21,842 nt of DNA from Acherontichlamydia pituitae (GCA_019634675.1 JAHCAX010000017.1:1-21842), one strand, 5' to 3'. Shown: positions 1 to 9,230, counted from the first letter of the stretch. Numbers and translations are program-made. The notes: generated by a model not told the origin, from the sequence alone.

Positions 1-3
1 TTT

Positions 4-3000
4 ATGAGTATTGAGAACACATTCAAATTCCTTAACCTCATGGGGTGCAACAGTAAAACGTTCTTTCGTTTATTGGGACGCAATAGCCGCGAGGACATTA
101 GCGAGCTAAGACAGAGCATTTTAGTGCAAAAGCAAAAACTATTGCCGATTGTAGGAAAGCAGAGTCTAACGGACGCTCAACCAAGTACAAGCGAACCTTC
201 TTCATCCGGCAGCCATTCAATGGAAGCTGATCGGCACTATCAAGTCATCCGTGGTTGCTCTGAGGCTCTGCACTTTAAATTAAGCGAAGAGACGACGGAA
301 GCAGAAGCTCTCGATAGAGCATGTGTGATGAAAAAAGTCTCAGTTTTCCGGCAGTTTATTTACAAACACATCTTCCACAAATACATCTTATTACCAGCAG
401 TGGTATTGGGGATTGGACTCGCGACCAATCAGATTAAATTGGTTCCTGAGCATGGACTAAAATCGCTCTCAGAATGGATAACAGAAGATGGGGCGCGCTT
501 GGTCTCCTCTGCAGAAGTCCGTACAGGAGCACTTGCCCTTGCCAGTTTATTTGCTTACGATAAATTCGTAGATAAGAAAAAAGGGCTTCCTGCAAGTGAA
601 ATGGCCAAGCGCCTATTGGCAACCTCCTGCTGCAGCTATGGGATAACCCATGCCGCTATGGAACAGAGCAAGTGGGGAGCTGCCATGAAGCTATGCTTAC
701 CCATCATCATTGCCTATGGCGTGCACAATCAAAGTTCGCTGTCTAGTCTCATTTCGGAAAAAGGGCCCTTATACCGGCCGCTTAAAAAAGCTCATACGGA
801 AATCAGAAAGAAAGAGGTCCAACTGATAAAAAAAGGACTCTCTTTCCATGTCGATCCAGACCAAAGCAAACTAATCGCATTTCAAAACAAAATCAACGAA
901 TCCATACGGCATCTCCAGCAAACTGGACAGCTAGACAGATACTGCTCCTTTCTTTTTAGAGGCGAGTTGAAACCTAGCACGCACAAAGAAATATTCTTCA
1001 AATTTCTCGGCTTAGTTAAGTTATTAAGGTCCTTTAAAAAGGAAGGCTATTTTTCTGATTATTTTAAATCGATTGCAATTAACAAGTTTGTGGATGAGCT
1101 AGACTCTAAACATAAGATTTCCAAGTACATCAGCAAGAATGATCTCAAACAACTGGCGCTAGCTGCAGCAAGGAGCGACTTTAATGCAGAAGAGTTGATC
1201 CAATCAATTGTCGAAAAGAAAATCGCCGAGTCCATTTCCCTCATCGATCCTCAAAAGATCATCGATCTCCTTCTCGGTTCCCTTCAAGATGCGGCTCAAG
1301 GCATCAGTCCAACAAGCTGTTGCATAAAATTATATAATAGCTTCAGTCAAAAACTCTTTCGTCCTGACATTCAAGCTCTATTCGAAGATTATAAATCAGG
1401 ACTTGGCATCGATGCTGGCACGATGCGGCTGATTTATGACAAATTAAATGAAGGCAGGCTCGAGATTATCTCGCCAGAGTCCTTTAGTTATTTATGGGAC
1501 AATGCACTGTTCCCATTCATGGAAGACCACCTCTATTCCGCAATTGGAAAGCTGGGCATCGGCCTTAATTTGCCAGATGAGGAAGTCCTCAAGATGTCCA
1601 GTTTCATCCAAATGACGCTCAAGATGTTCTTTTATGACTCGCTGCATCAATTGGCTTTAAATCCGATACAGAATGTCTGCGACAGTCAAATGTTCAGCGA
1701 ATCAGACTTAAGCAAAGCTGTTGCTCATTCTATGAAGATGCTTGAGCTCATTTGCTCTCCAACAGCAAAGAGGAACTTGGCCCGGCTTGCCCAAAACGTC
1801 ACGACTTTAATGCTGCCTCGAACTTCGGCGCCATCATCATCGCAAGCCTCCTCTTCTAATGGAGAGCCGAGCCATTTTGGGATTGGCAGCTACTTCCCCG
1901 GTTCCACATCAACGAAATCTCTGGTCTCCTTCAGCGCTACGCCAAGTATTTACGATGCTGTTTCTGTTGCCAGAGGAATGATTGATGAGACCCCGCCTCA
2001 CATGCAACGGTGGAGGTCCATCACAGAGTCGGACGACATCCAAATGCTGCCGACCATGCATTGCGCGCACACAAGCGACTGGAGGAAGAAATTGATCCAA
2101 GCCGCAGAGCATAACATCGTTATTTCAGGAAACTATTGCGGCCAGCATGCATTCGATGAGATCCTTGAACTGATCAGAGAGAAACTGGAAGGCAATCCCA
2201 ATTTAAAGGTTGTTATCATTTCTTCCCCTAATTTCGTGAAGAACGATCGGAAGAAAAATATTCGGAATCAAGCTCTCGTCCAAGAACTTAAAGCAAGGTT
2301 CCCTACGCAATTTTCTGTTGTGTATTCCCACGATGTCTGGCTCCTCGGAGGAGAAGATGGATACAAGAAGAGCACAAACCACACCAAATATCTTGGAATC
2401 GATTGGGGGCGCTATTACATCATGGGGGGGAGCGCCATTAAGGATAATTTTAACATGAGCGGCGTGGACAACATCTTCGATATTCTATCACCTGAAGAAA
2501 ATGCCGGATGGAATCTTCTGTGTGAACGGTTAGCCGACCTCAAAGCGGAATGGGAAAGGCCAAGTCCAGACTTAAGCGCCATAGCTCAAAAAAATCAGGA
2601 ATGCGTCCTTTTGTGTGAAAACGTTGAACAGATGCTGAGAAGCTCGCCCCACTTTTCCACCACCGAGTTCACCCCTATTCTTGAAAAGCTCTCTTCCATC
2701 TTTCAATTGATTAGGGAAGCTGCCGATCAGGAAAACCCTATAGAGTTTTATCCTCAATATGCTGATCAGATCCATTTAGACTTTAAGCATGATCAATCAG
2801 AAGGTGTTACAGATAGCGGCCTTATTGGCATGTTCGTCCCTGGAAACTTTAGGGACATGGACTTTGTTTTCAGCGATCCCAATGGCGGATATTCTAGCGG
2901 AAGGCAATTGTTTTTAGAGATGGTCCGTATGGCATACCGTTGGGAAGCTCTCAATGCCGTCCATGAACACAAGAAAGACATTTCCTTCTTTAACCCTTCT

Positions 3001-3750
3001 CAAGTAGCCGAGCTTCCTATTTTTACTGGAGGGGAAGCGCAAAGGCCGGGGAAAAAAGATTCTGTTACCCATCGTATCATGAGAGAGCCGATGCCTAGTT
3101 CTTTACGCCTATCCACAACAATCATCCCTGGTTTTGAAGGAGCAGAGTCTGGAAGCCTTCAAGTGCTCTACCAAGGTCCGGAGCAAATGTCTGAGACAAA
3201 CGAGTTCTCCTCCAAAACTTTAGAGCTGATCAGGAACGCGCAAACGAGGATCGTATTCAATCACATGTACTTTTGCCCGACCGATGAAATCATGGCAGCC
3301 CTTAAAGAGGCTGTGGAGCAAAGAGGCGTCCAGATTGAGATCATCACATGCGGAGAAACAGTGAACTGCCCGATGAGCCAGAAAACGTTTGGCCCGTACA
3401 ATAAATGGAACTGGGTAAAATTAGCAAACCAGCTGGAACCAGAATATCGGCAAAACCTTAAAGTCTTCCTCTATGAACAAAAGAAAAAGGGGCTGCACAA
3501 GAAAGTGATTGTGTTCGATGATCATACAGTCCTGGCCGGAAGCAGCAATTTTGGATACAAGAGCCTTGTCACCTCGTCAGACCATGAGGTCAATTTTGTG
3601 GCAAAATCGGAAGACTTTGCCAAAAAGACATTAGCAATCTGCGAAGAAGACAAAAGGCTTTCACAAGAAGTTACCGACCTGACGGAGATCTCTAAAAAAG
3701 AACATCTTCAGGCATTGTGCTATTTCACAACGCGCTCGTTGGCAAACTAA
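4..3750 (+). CDS. Large PLD-superfamily protein with two HKD motifs (possible effector)
   Basis: A 1248-residue protein with a phospholipase D fold in its C-terminal half. Two HxKxxxxD motifs are visible: H793/K795/D800, followed by a GGSAIKDNF stretch, and H1165/K1167/D1172, followed by AGSSNFG. The pair forms the active site in the PLD superfamily (phospholipases, cardiolipin synthases, some nucleases), so a phosphodiesterase or phosphatidyltransferase activity is likely but the substrate cannot be read from the sequence. The N-terminal half (about 1-600) is unrecognised. It contains hydrophobic segments near residues 125-145 and 225-240, many Lys/Glu-rich helices, and Ser/Pro-rich linkers near 59-70 and 604-620. 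There is no classical signal peptide at the chosen start. Only three bases precede this ATG and the frame stays open to the window edge, so the true start may lie upstream. The size and linkers suit a host-directed secreted protein, but that is inference. Confidence 0.8.
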   Translation: MSIENTFKFLNLMGCNSKTFFRLLGRNSREDISELRQSILVQKQKLLPIVGKQSLTDAQPSTSEPSSSGSHSMEADRHYQVIRGCSEALHFKLSEETTEAEALDRACVMKKVSVFRQFIYKHIFHKYILLPAVVLGIGLATNQIKLVPEHGLKSLSEWITEDGARLVSSAEVRTGALALASLFAYDKFVDKKKGLPASEMAKRLLATSCCSYGITHAAMEQSKWGAAMKLCLPIIIAYGVHNQSSLSSLISEKGPLYRPLKKAHTEIRKKEVQLIKKGLSFHVDPDQSKLIAFQNKINESIRHLQQTGQLDRYCSFLFRGELKPSTHKEIFFKFLGLVKLLRSFKKEGYFSDYFKSIAINKFVDELDSKHKISKYISKNDLKQLALAAARSDFNAEELIQSIVEKKIAESISLIDPQKIIDLLLGSLQDAAQGISPTSCCIKLYNSFSQKLFRPDIQALFEDYKSGLGIDAGTMRLIYDKLNEGRLEIISPESFSYLWDNALFPFMEDHLYSAIGKLGIGLNLPDEEVLKMSSFIQMTLKMFFYDSLHQLALNPIQNVCDSQMFSESDLSKAVAHSMKMLELICSPTAKRNLARLAQNVTTLMLPRTSAPSSSQASSSNGEPSHFGIGSYFPGSTSTKSLVSFSATPSIYDAVSVARGMIDETPPHMQRWRSITESDDIQMLPTMHCAHTSDWRKKLIQAAEHNIVISGNYCGQHAFDEILELIREKLEGNPNLKVVIISSPNFVKNDRKKNIRNQALVQELKARFPTQFSVVYSHDVWLLGGEDGYKKSTNHTKYLGIDWGRYYIMGGSAIKDNFNMSGVDNIFDILSPEENAGWNLLCERLADLKAEWERPSPDLSAIAQKNQECVLLCENVEQMLRSSPHFSTTEFTPILEKLSSIFQLIREAADQENPIEFYPQYADQIHLDFKHDQSEGVTDSGLIGMFVPGNFRDMDFVFSDPNGGYSSGRQLFLEMVRMAYRWEALNAVHEHKKDISFFNPSQVAELPIFTGGEAQRPGKKDSVTHRIMREPMPSSLRLSTTIIPGFEGAESGSLQVLYQGPEQMSETNEFSSKTLELIRNAQTRIVFNHMYFCPTDEIMAALKEAVEQRGVQIEIITCGETVNCPMSQKTFGPYNKWNWVKLANQLEPEYRQNLKVFLYEQKKKGLHKKVIVFDDHTVLAGSSNFGYKSLVTSSDHEVNFVAKSEDFAKKTLAICEEDKRLSQEVTDLTEISKKEHLQALCYFTTRSLAN

Positions 3751-3872
3751 AACCCTTCTCGGAGAAATGAGGGTAGCTTGAAACAGTCTCTTTCCGCTAT
3801 ACTTTCGATAATTCCTGGCATTTAAGTTGCAACCGATTTCAACCCGGTTTCAAATTTTAATTGAGGTGAACT

Positions 3873-4871
3873 ATGAACTTAGTAGAAACGGAAGAAAGAG
3901 AAACGATAATAAAAGCACCAGACCATTCCCTAGCAAATCTCTTAAAGTCGGTGCAAAGCAAAATCATCGGACAGCATCAAATTATTGAACAGATGCTAGT
4001 TTGCCTGCTTACAGATGGACATGTTCTTCTAGAAGGGATGCCGGGACTTGCCAAGACACGATCTGCCAAAGCGATTGCCGACGGCATCGAAGGGGCGTTC
4101 CACCGCATTCAGTTCACCCCAGACCTGCTCCCTTCCGATCTCATCGGCACAGAAATTTATATTCATGAAAAAAGCGACTTCGTCTTCCGCAAAGGCCCAA
4201 TTTTTAACAATATTCTTCTAGCCGACGAGATCAACCGCGCGCCTGCCAAGGTCCAATCAGCTCTTCTCGAAGCGATGGAAGAAAAGCAAGTCACCGTAGG
4301 CCATAAAAGCTATCCCCTTCCAGAGCTGTACATGGTCATTGCTACGCAGAACCCGATCGAGCAAGAGGGCACTTATAATTTGCCCGAAGCGCAACTCGAC
4401 CGGTTCATGATGCACCTTGAGGTTGGCTACCCTAGCCATCAGGAAGAACTGTTAATCGTTGAGCTCGACGAAAAAAGGCAGCAGCTAAGCAAACAAGCAT
4501 CTTTTCCGCTTACATCCTCCGAAGAGGTCCTTAACGCCCGTCAATCGGTATCGCATCAATATATCTCAGAAAACTTAAAGAAGTATGCCGTCTCGCTTGC
4601 CTCAGCAACGCGTCAGCCAGGAAAATATGATCGGGAACTGGCTAAATGGATCGTCCATGGGGTTTCGCCAAGGGCAACAATCGCTCTTATCCGGTGCGCC
4701 AAAGCTCTTGCCTGGCTAAGAGGCGATGAATATGTCACTCCAACGCATATCCACGATGTCGCCTTCCCAGTTTTAAGACACCGGATCTATCCTTCCTTTG
4801 AATCGGAAGCTGATGGGATTTCCCGCAATCAGATCATCCGTAAGCTATTGGATGTGGTCGCCATCCCTTAA
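3873..4871 (+). CDS. moxR: MoxR-family AAA+ ATPase, first gene of the Bat operon
   Basis: A 332-residue MoxR-type AAA+ ATPase. Walker A reads GMPGLAKT, Walker B is LLADEINRAP, and sensor 1 is the typical ATQNPIEQEGTYNLPEAQLD segment that identifies MoxR proteins; a C-terminal lid domain follows. Members act as chaperone-like ATPases, usually encoded beside VWA-domain proteins whose metal-dependent maturation they are thought to assist. A good Shine-Dalgarno sequence (GAGGTG, 3863-3868) precedes the ATG. The gene opens a run of six same-strand genes (DUF58, DUF4381, BatA, BatB/C, BatD) with almost no gaps, so it is probably the first gene of one transcript. The length is normal for the family. 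The family call is secure; the cellular substrate is unknown. Confidence 0.95.
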   Translation: MNLVETEERETIIKAPDHSLANLLKSVQSKIIGQHQIIEQMLVCLLTDGHVLLEGMPGLAKTRSAKAIADGIEGAFHRIQFTPDLLPSDLIGTEIYIHEKSDFVFRKGPIFNNILLADEINRAPAKVQSALLEAMEEKQVTVGHKSYPLPELYMVIATQNPIEQEGTYNLPEAQLDRFMMHLEVGYPSHQEELLIVELDEKRQQLSKQASFPLTSSEEVLNARQSVSHQYISENLKKYAVSLASATRQPGKYDRELAKWIVHGVSPRATIALIRCAKALAWLRGDEYVTPTHIHDVAFPVLRHRIYPSFESEADGISRNQIIRKLLDVVAIP

Positions 4872-4885
4872 AAAGAGGTGAGTCC

Positions 4886-5797
4886 ATGCTTTATCCCGAT
4901 TTCAATGATCTCTTTTCATATAGAGGACGGAAACTCGGCAAGGTTCAGCTTGCGCGCCGAAAGGCTGGTTTGCAAGCGCCTGGCAGCCAGCATTCCTTTT
5001 ATCGCGGTCAGGGATTGGACTTCGATGCCGTCCGTGAATATGTGCCTGGAGACGATATCCGCAATATCGACTGGAGAGTGACTGCACGTACAGGCTCAGC
5101 GCATTTGAAACTATTTAAAGAAGAAAAAGAACGTCATACCATCATCTGTGTTGATATGAACTCTGGGATGCGTTTTGGCACCAGGAACACGTTTAAATCG
5201 ATCCAAGCTGCTCGCTGCGCTTCCCTATTGGGCTGGCAAGCGCTTGCCCACCAAGACCGTTTAAGCACGTGCTTGTTTGGTGATGTGCCTGGCGGTCTGC
5301 AATGCTTTGCATCCAAAAACACGCGGCAAGCGCTTGGCATGATGCTTAGAACACTTACGGAACCCCCCAAAGAACAGCATACCGTGCCCATAGAAACGGC
5401 CTTGCAACATATGACTAGGGTTATGCATCCAGGATCATTCATCTACTTGATCAGCGACTTTATGGATCTTGCTCCCGATTTTTCAAAGAAGTCGGATTTA
5501 AGCCATCTTAGCAAAAGCTGCGATATTGCCTTCATTACCGTAAATGATCGATCTGATGAAACTCTTCCTCCTGCTGGAGTCATTGGATTTTACGGTCAGA
5601 ATGCAGAGAAGGTCTATATCAACACAGACAGCGATAGAGGCCGCAAGTCATATGCTGCTCAATGGGAAGAGAACCGCATAGCGCTAAACGTAATCGCCAA
5701 AAGTTTTAAAATCCCATTGATATCACTTTCCACAGAATCGAATATTTACCCCGATCTTCTTTTAAAGCTTAAAGCACTTGCGAAGAGGAAGCTATGA
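4886..5797 (+). CDS. DUF58 (VWA-like) protein of the Bat operon
   Basis: A 303-residue DUF58 protein. The family signature is clear around residues 45-75: LDFDAVREYVPGDDIRNIDW followed by TARTG and LKLFKEEKER. After it comes a VWA-like strand ending in VDMNSGMRF. The metal-site motif is D-x-N-x-G rather than the DxSxS of true VWA domains, a kind of degeneracy common in DUF58 proteins, so metal binding here is uncertain. No signal peptide or membrane segment is evident, so it is probably cytoplasmic. In known MoxR-Bat clusters the DUF58 gene follows moxR directly, as here, and its product is thought to work with the ATPase. AAGAGG at 4873-4878 is a suitable ribosome binding site for the ATG. 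Its last four bases (ATGA) overlap the start of the next gene, suggesting translational coupling. Confidence 0.93.
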   Translation: MLYPDFNDLFSYRGRKLGKVQLARRKAGLQAPGSQHSFYRGQGLDFDAVREYVPGDDIRNIDWRVTARTGSAHLKLFKEEKERHTIICVDMNSGMRFGTRNTFKSIQAARCASLLGWQALAHQDRLSTCLFGDVPGGLQCFASKNTRQALGMMLRTLTEPPKEQHTVPIETALQHMTRVMHPGSFIYLISDFMDLAPDFSKKSDLSHLSKSCDIAFITVNDRSDETLPPAGVIGFYGQNAEKVYINTDSDRGRKSYAAQWEENRIALNVIAKSFKIPLISLSTESNIYPDLLLKLKALAKRKL

Positions 5798-6267
5798 CTT
5801 CTTTAATGGAGCAACTTCATGACATTGAGGGACTCGATCCCATCAGCCCTTGGCCTCTTGCGATCGGCTGGTGGATTTGCATTGGGTTTGGAATCCTTTT
5901 ACTTGGAAGCGGTATTTGGCTGCTTAAACGCCGGCTAGCTTATTTAAGGAGCTGGCAAAGAGATGCATTTAAAAAGCTGGATCATTTGGAACAAAATTTA
6001 TCCCCTTCGAACTCAAGGGAAACAGTGGCTTTTCTATCGGAGTATTTGCGGCGCATTGCCTTGCACAGGTATCCACGCAATGAATGCGCCGGGCTAGTCG
6101 GAGATGCATGGTTAAAGTGGCTAAAAGCGCATGATCCCAAACAATTTAATTGGACTGAAAAAGCAAAGGCGCTCAGCGAAATACCCTACGCCCCTACAGA
6201 TACTGCTGCGCCTTCGGAGCAGAATATAAAAGAACTAATACAAGCCATTAGAGATTGGGTGCACTGA
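5794..6267 (+). CDS. DUF4381 single-pass membrane protein of the Bat operon
   Basis: A 157-residue membrane protein. The N-terminus LHDIEGLDPISPWPLAIGWW is the usual opening of DUF4381 proteins (a D-I-x-x-x-x-P-I-x-x-W-P pattern before the membrane span). One transmembrane segment runs from about residue 26 to 45 and is followed by an Arg/Lys-rich cytoplasmic side, then a helical domain of about 110 residues. DUF4381 proteins sit between the DUF58 and BatA genes in many Bat clusters; their biochemical role is unknown, and a scaffold or anchor for the VWA proteins is a reasonable guess. The start overlaps the DUF58 stop (ATGA) and one base separates its stop from the BatA start. Confidence 0.85.
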   Translation: MTSLMEQLHDIEGLDPISPWPLAIGWWICIGFGILLLGSGIWLLKRRLAYLRSWQRDAFKKLDHLEQNLSPSNSRETVAFLSEYLRRIALHRYPRNECAGLVGDAWLKWLKAHDPKQFNWTEKAKALSEIPYAPTDTAAPSEQNIKELIQAIRDWVH

Positions 6268-6268
6268 T

Positions 6269-7285
6269 ATGTTTCACTTTCATTCCCCTTGGTTTGCTCT
6301 ACTTCTTCCCCTGCCCTTCATTTTCCGGTGGCTGCTGCCGCTCTTGCCAAAAGAAAAACATACCGGGGCCATCGAGATCCATTTTCCTGCAGCGCATCGT
6401 TTAAAAAAAGTCTTTCCTTCCTGTCAGCCTGGCAAAAAAAAAGGGGGATCGATCTTCTTCAGCCTCCTCTTCTTCTCATGGGCACTGCTCATTCTGGCTC
6501 TAATGCAGCCAGAAAATGTCGATCAATTCCGACAAGCCAAAAGCAAAGGGTATGATATCGTATTGGCCGTCGATATCTCCGCCTCCATGCAAGCGATGGA
6601 TTTCTCGACATCGCACAAAGCAATAAGCCGTCTCGACGTGACTAAACATGTCGTTGGCAATTTCATCAAAGGCCGGCAAGGAGACCGGATCGGCCTCATC
6701 CTTTTTGGACAAAACGCCTATTTACATGTGCCTCTTACCTTGGATACAGCGGCGGTCTGCTCCATGCTTGATTCTGCTGCTGTCGGCATGGCAGGCAATG
6801 CAACAGCAATTGGGGATGCCATCGGACTTGGAGTCCAGACATTACGTAACCGACCTCCTGGTTCCCGCGTACTTATCTTATTAACCGACGGCGAAGATAA
6901 TACGAGCAGCATCCCGCCTCTGCAGGCAGCTAAACTTGCCAAGCAGTATGGTCTGCGCATCTACTCGATTGGCATAGGAAAAAAGGGGCTAGTCCCATTC
7001 CCAAACCAGTTTGGGAGCTACAGCATGGCAGAAGTATCGATCGATGAGGAGTTATTAAAAGAGATCGCTCATGAAACTGGCGGCCAGTATTTTTCAGCAA
7101 CCAACTCCCAAAACTTGGCTTCCATTTATGCTAAAATCGATGAACTTGAAAAGAGCGAAGCCGATGAACATGTTTTCTTGATTAGAGAGCCCCTTTATCA
7201 ATATCCTTTAGGCGTTTCTTTACTTCTTTTAATGACTCTTACTCTGTACCAGCTCTTACCACGGAGGGCAGTCCATGGATCTTAG
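6269..7285 (+). CDS. batA: BatA-type membrane-anchored VWA protein
   Basis: A 338-residue von Willebrand factor A protein of the BatA type. Two N-terminal membrane segments (about residues 7-27 and 62-80) precede a VWA domain with a complete MIDAS site: D102-x-S104-x-S106 in VDISASM, T179 in GNATAIGDAI, and D207 in LLTDGEDNTS. A third membrane span lies near the C-terminus (about 313-332). The arrangement places the VWA domain outside the cytoplasm. Bat proteins were named for aerotolerance in Bacteroides and are linked to envelope or oxidative stress; the direct biochemical role is not settled. The stop lies 11 bases inside the next gene. The ATG is two bases after the upstream stop, so translation is probably coupled. 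Confidence 0.93.
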   Translation: MFHFHSPWFALLLPLPFIFRWLLPLLPKEKHTGAIEIHFPAAHRLKKVFPSCQPGKKKGGSIFFSLLFFSWALLILALMQPENVDQFRQAKSKGYDIVLAVDISASMQAMDFSTSHKAISRLDVTKHVVGNFIKGRQGDRIGLILFGQNAYLHVPLTLDTAAVCSMLDSAAVGMAGNATAIGDAIGLGVQTLRNRPPGSRVLILLTDGEDNTSSIPPLQAAKLAKQYGLRIYSIGIGKKGLVPFPNQFGSYSMAEVSIDEELLKEIAHETGGQYFSATNSQNLASIYAKIDELEKSEADEHVFLIREPLYQYPLGVSLLLLMTLTLYQLLPRRAVHGS

Positions 7286-9230
7286 CCAACTTCATTTTGC
7301 TCAGCCTCTTTGGTTATGGACTCTGCTTGCCGTTCCTCTAATATGGGTTCTTTTTATCATCTATAACAAAGATCAGCTCCCGATCCAACAACTAGAGAGC
7401 TTTATCGATAAACATCTGCTCCCCCACCTTCTATTAAACCATCATGCTAAGAAGAAAAAACTCTTTGCCCAGCTGGCTGTTTGGTCGCTCGCCTGGAGCA
7501 GCCTAGCATTTGGCCTAGCCGGCCCTCGCTGGGATTTTCGCGAAATCGTTACTTTCAGACGAGATCAAAGTCTTGCTATCCTTCTCGATCTTTCTGAGTC
7601 GATGAACGCGCAAGATGTTTCACCTTCGCGACTCAAGCGCGCCAAACAAAAAATTGAAGATCTTCTTAATCTATCAAAGGGGGTTAGAATCGGTCTTATC
7701 GCATTTGCAGCCGATCCGCATATGATCGTCCCGTTGACAGAAGATAAGGAGGCGATTCGCCATCTTCTTTCCTCTCTAGAAACAGATCTTGTCTATGTGC
7801 AAGGAAGCAAGCTCGCTCCCGCCCTTGAAATGGCTGCCACGCTCTTCAACAACGAACCTGGCACAAATAACGCAATCGTCGTGATCAGCGATGGAGGATT
7901 TGAAGATGGCAGCGCTATCCATACTGCCCAAAGGATTGCAGAGAAGGGAATTGTTATTCATACCCTTGGGATAGGCTCTCTTGAAGGAGCCGCTCTTAAA
8001 GATTCCTCTGGTGCAATCGTCAAAAAAAACGGCTCCCCAGTCATCTCTAAGCTAGAAAAAGAAAGGTTTCGCGAAATCAGTAAAATTGGGCATGGCCGTT
8101 ATTTTGATGCTGACCATTCAGAACAAATTTCCCTCCTATTCGAAGATCTAGAAGAACGGAGCGAGCTCCAGCAAGAGATGGAAAAAAAGCAGCGTTTTTG
8201 GGAGGAGCGCTTCTACTTGTTTCTCCTTCCCGCACTTCCTTTTTTCCTCTTATGGTATCGAAGGGGATTTATTTTTGCTCTTGCGCTTTTCATCCTCAAA
8301 CCTGATTGCTCCCAAGCATCTATATTGCTTCCACTTGAAAGTTGGAGTTTTGCCTTAGCTGAAGAGGCACCTTCGCATCCGACCCGCCCAGGTTCTACTT
8401 TCTCAATAACAACCTGGTCGGGATCGGATGCAAAACTGCCGCTTTCGGCGTTGGCAAATTCTCCAACTTTCAACTGTCAGCACTCTATTAGCCGGCATTT
8501 TTACAATGCAGAACAAAGGGCAGGCCTCGCTTACGATAACGAAGACTACGCAGCTGCTGCAATTGAGTTCGAAGACCCTTATAGAAAAGGGGTCGCCTAC
8601 TATAAAATGGGCGATTACCCTGCTGCGGAGGAAATGTTTCGGCAATCAACACGTCCAGAAGTTGCATCTAGCGCAGCTTATAATTTAGGCAATGCGCTGG
8701 TTCAACAAAACAAGCTGCATGAGGCAATTGCCGCTTACGAAGCAGTTCTCCAAAAATGGCCCGAACACAAGCTTGCCAAAGAAAACTTGGAAGTGGTCAA
8801 AAAAATGCTCGAACAGCAACAGCAAGCAGAAGAACAAGATAAAAGGCAAAATCAAGAACAAAAAAAAGACAGTTCTCAAAAACAGGATTCAGAGAAGAAC
8901 TCGGAAAAGGAGTCGGAAGAAGATCCACTCCCCTCTGAAAACGAATCTAGCATGGCTCAAAATCAAGAGGACTCTGAATTAAAAGAACCATCTCAAAATC
9001 CCTCTGAAGATGAAGAATCTGGAAAGGATAAAGCAGAAACCCGGCAACCTGAAGAACAGTCGGTCGCTTCGGAGCAGAAGGGCGAAAGACCGGAGCCTCG
9101 TTCTCAAGAAGACTTGAATGCCGACCTTTGGCTCAACCAGATTAAAAGTGATCCCAATTTGTTTTTAAAGAACAAGTTCTACCTTGAATCTAAGAAGAAC
9201 GGAACAAAAGAGGAAACTGACCCATGGTAA
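7275..9230 (+). CDS. batB: BatB-type VWA protein fused to BatC-type TPR domain
   Basis: A 651-residue fusion. Residues 12-85 hold two membrane segments. The VWA domain (about 95-290) has D105-x-S107-x-S109 and D206 of the MIDAS site, with S178 (QGSKLAPAL) where many BatB proteins have Thr. A double membrane span follows (about 311-341). Residues 406-515 carry TPR-type helices (GVAYYKMGDYPAAEEMF, YNLGNALVQQNKLHEAIAAYEAVL), as in BatC. A Gln/Glu/Lys-rich low-complexity segment (about 515-612) leads to a C-terminal DLWLNQIKSDPNLFLKNKF motif that I recognise from the end of BatC/TPR proteins. Fusions of the two domains occur in other bacteria. Odd: residues about 354-400, between the last span and the TPRs, are encoded by a long palindrome (8335-8473) and look like an in-frame insertion. 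The start overlaps batA by 11 bases and the end overlaps batD by 7. Confidence 0.92.
   Translation: MDLSQLHFAQPLWLWTLLAVPLIWVLFIIYNKDQLPIQQLESFIDKHLLPHLLLNHHAKKKKLFAQLAVWSLAWSSLAFGLAGPRWDFREIVTFRRDQSLAILLDLSESMNAQDVSPSRLKRAKQKIEDLLNLSKGVRIGLIAFAADPHMIVPLTEDKEAIRHLLSSLETDLVYVQGSKLAPALEMAATLFNNEPGTNNAIVVISDGGFEDGSAIHTAQRIAEKGIVIHTLGIGSLEGAALKDSSGAIVKKNGSPVISKLEKERFREISKIGHGRYFDADHSEQISLLFEDLEERSELQQEMEKKQRFWEERFYLFLLPALPFFLLWYRRGFIFALALFILKPDCSQASILLPLESWSFALAEEAPSHPTRPGSTFSITTWSGSDAKLPLSALANSPTFNCQHSISRHFYNAEQRAGLAYDNEDYAAAAIEFEDPYRKGVAYYKMGDYPAAEEMFRQSTRPEVASSAAYNLGNALVQQNKLHEAIAAYEAVLQKWPEHKLAKENLEVVKKMLEQQQQAEEQDKRQNQEQKKDSSQKQDSEKNSEKESEEDPLPSENESSMAQNQEDSELKEPSQNPSEDEESGKDKAETRQPEEQSVASEQKGERPEPRSQEDLNADLWLNQIKSDPNLFLKNKFYLESKKNGTKEETDPW
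8335..8473. repeat. Long imperfect palindrome inside the batB/C reading frame
   Basis: Left arm 8335-8394 is an imperfect reverse complement of 8411-8473, separated by a 16-base centre. The outer 13 bases are perfect (TTGAAAGTTGGAG at 8335-8347, CTCCAACTTTCAA at 8461-8473). Near the centre GCATCCGA pairs with TCGGATGC and CAGGTT with AACCTG; roughly three quarters of the arm positions match overall, with a few small gaps. Weaker pairing may extend to about 8321 and 8487. The reading frame passes through without a stop and encodes residues about 354-400, which match nothing expected in Bat proteins. Confidence 0.8.

Noticed and set aside
3752..3774. Possible terminator hairpin (ACCCT...AGGGT) after the PLD-like gene
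   Set aside because: Only about five solid pairs and no T-tract follows.
3778..3803. TTGAAA and TATACT upstream of moxR as an operon promoter
   Set aside because: The spacer is only 14 bases, too short for a standard sigma70-type promoter; the alternative GATAAT at 3807 gives 23. The operon promoter probably lies in this gap but I cannot place it.
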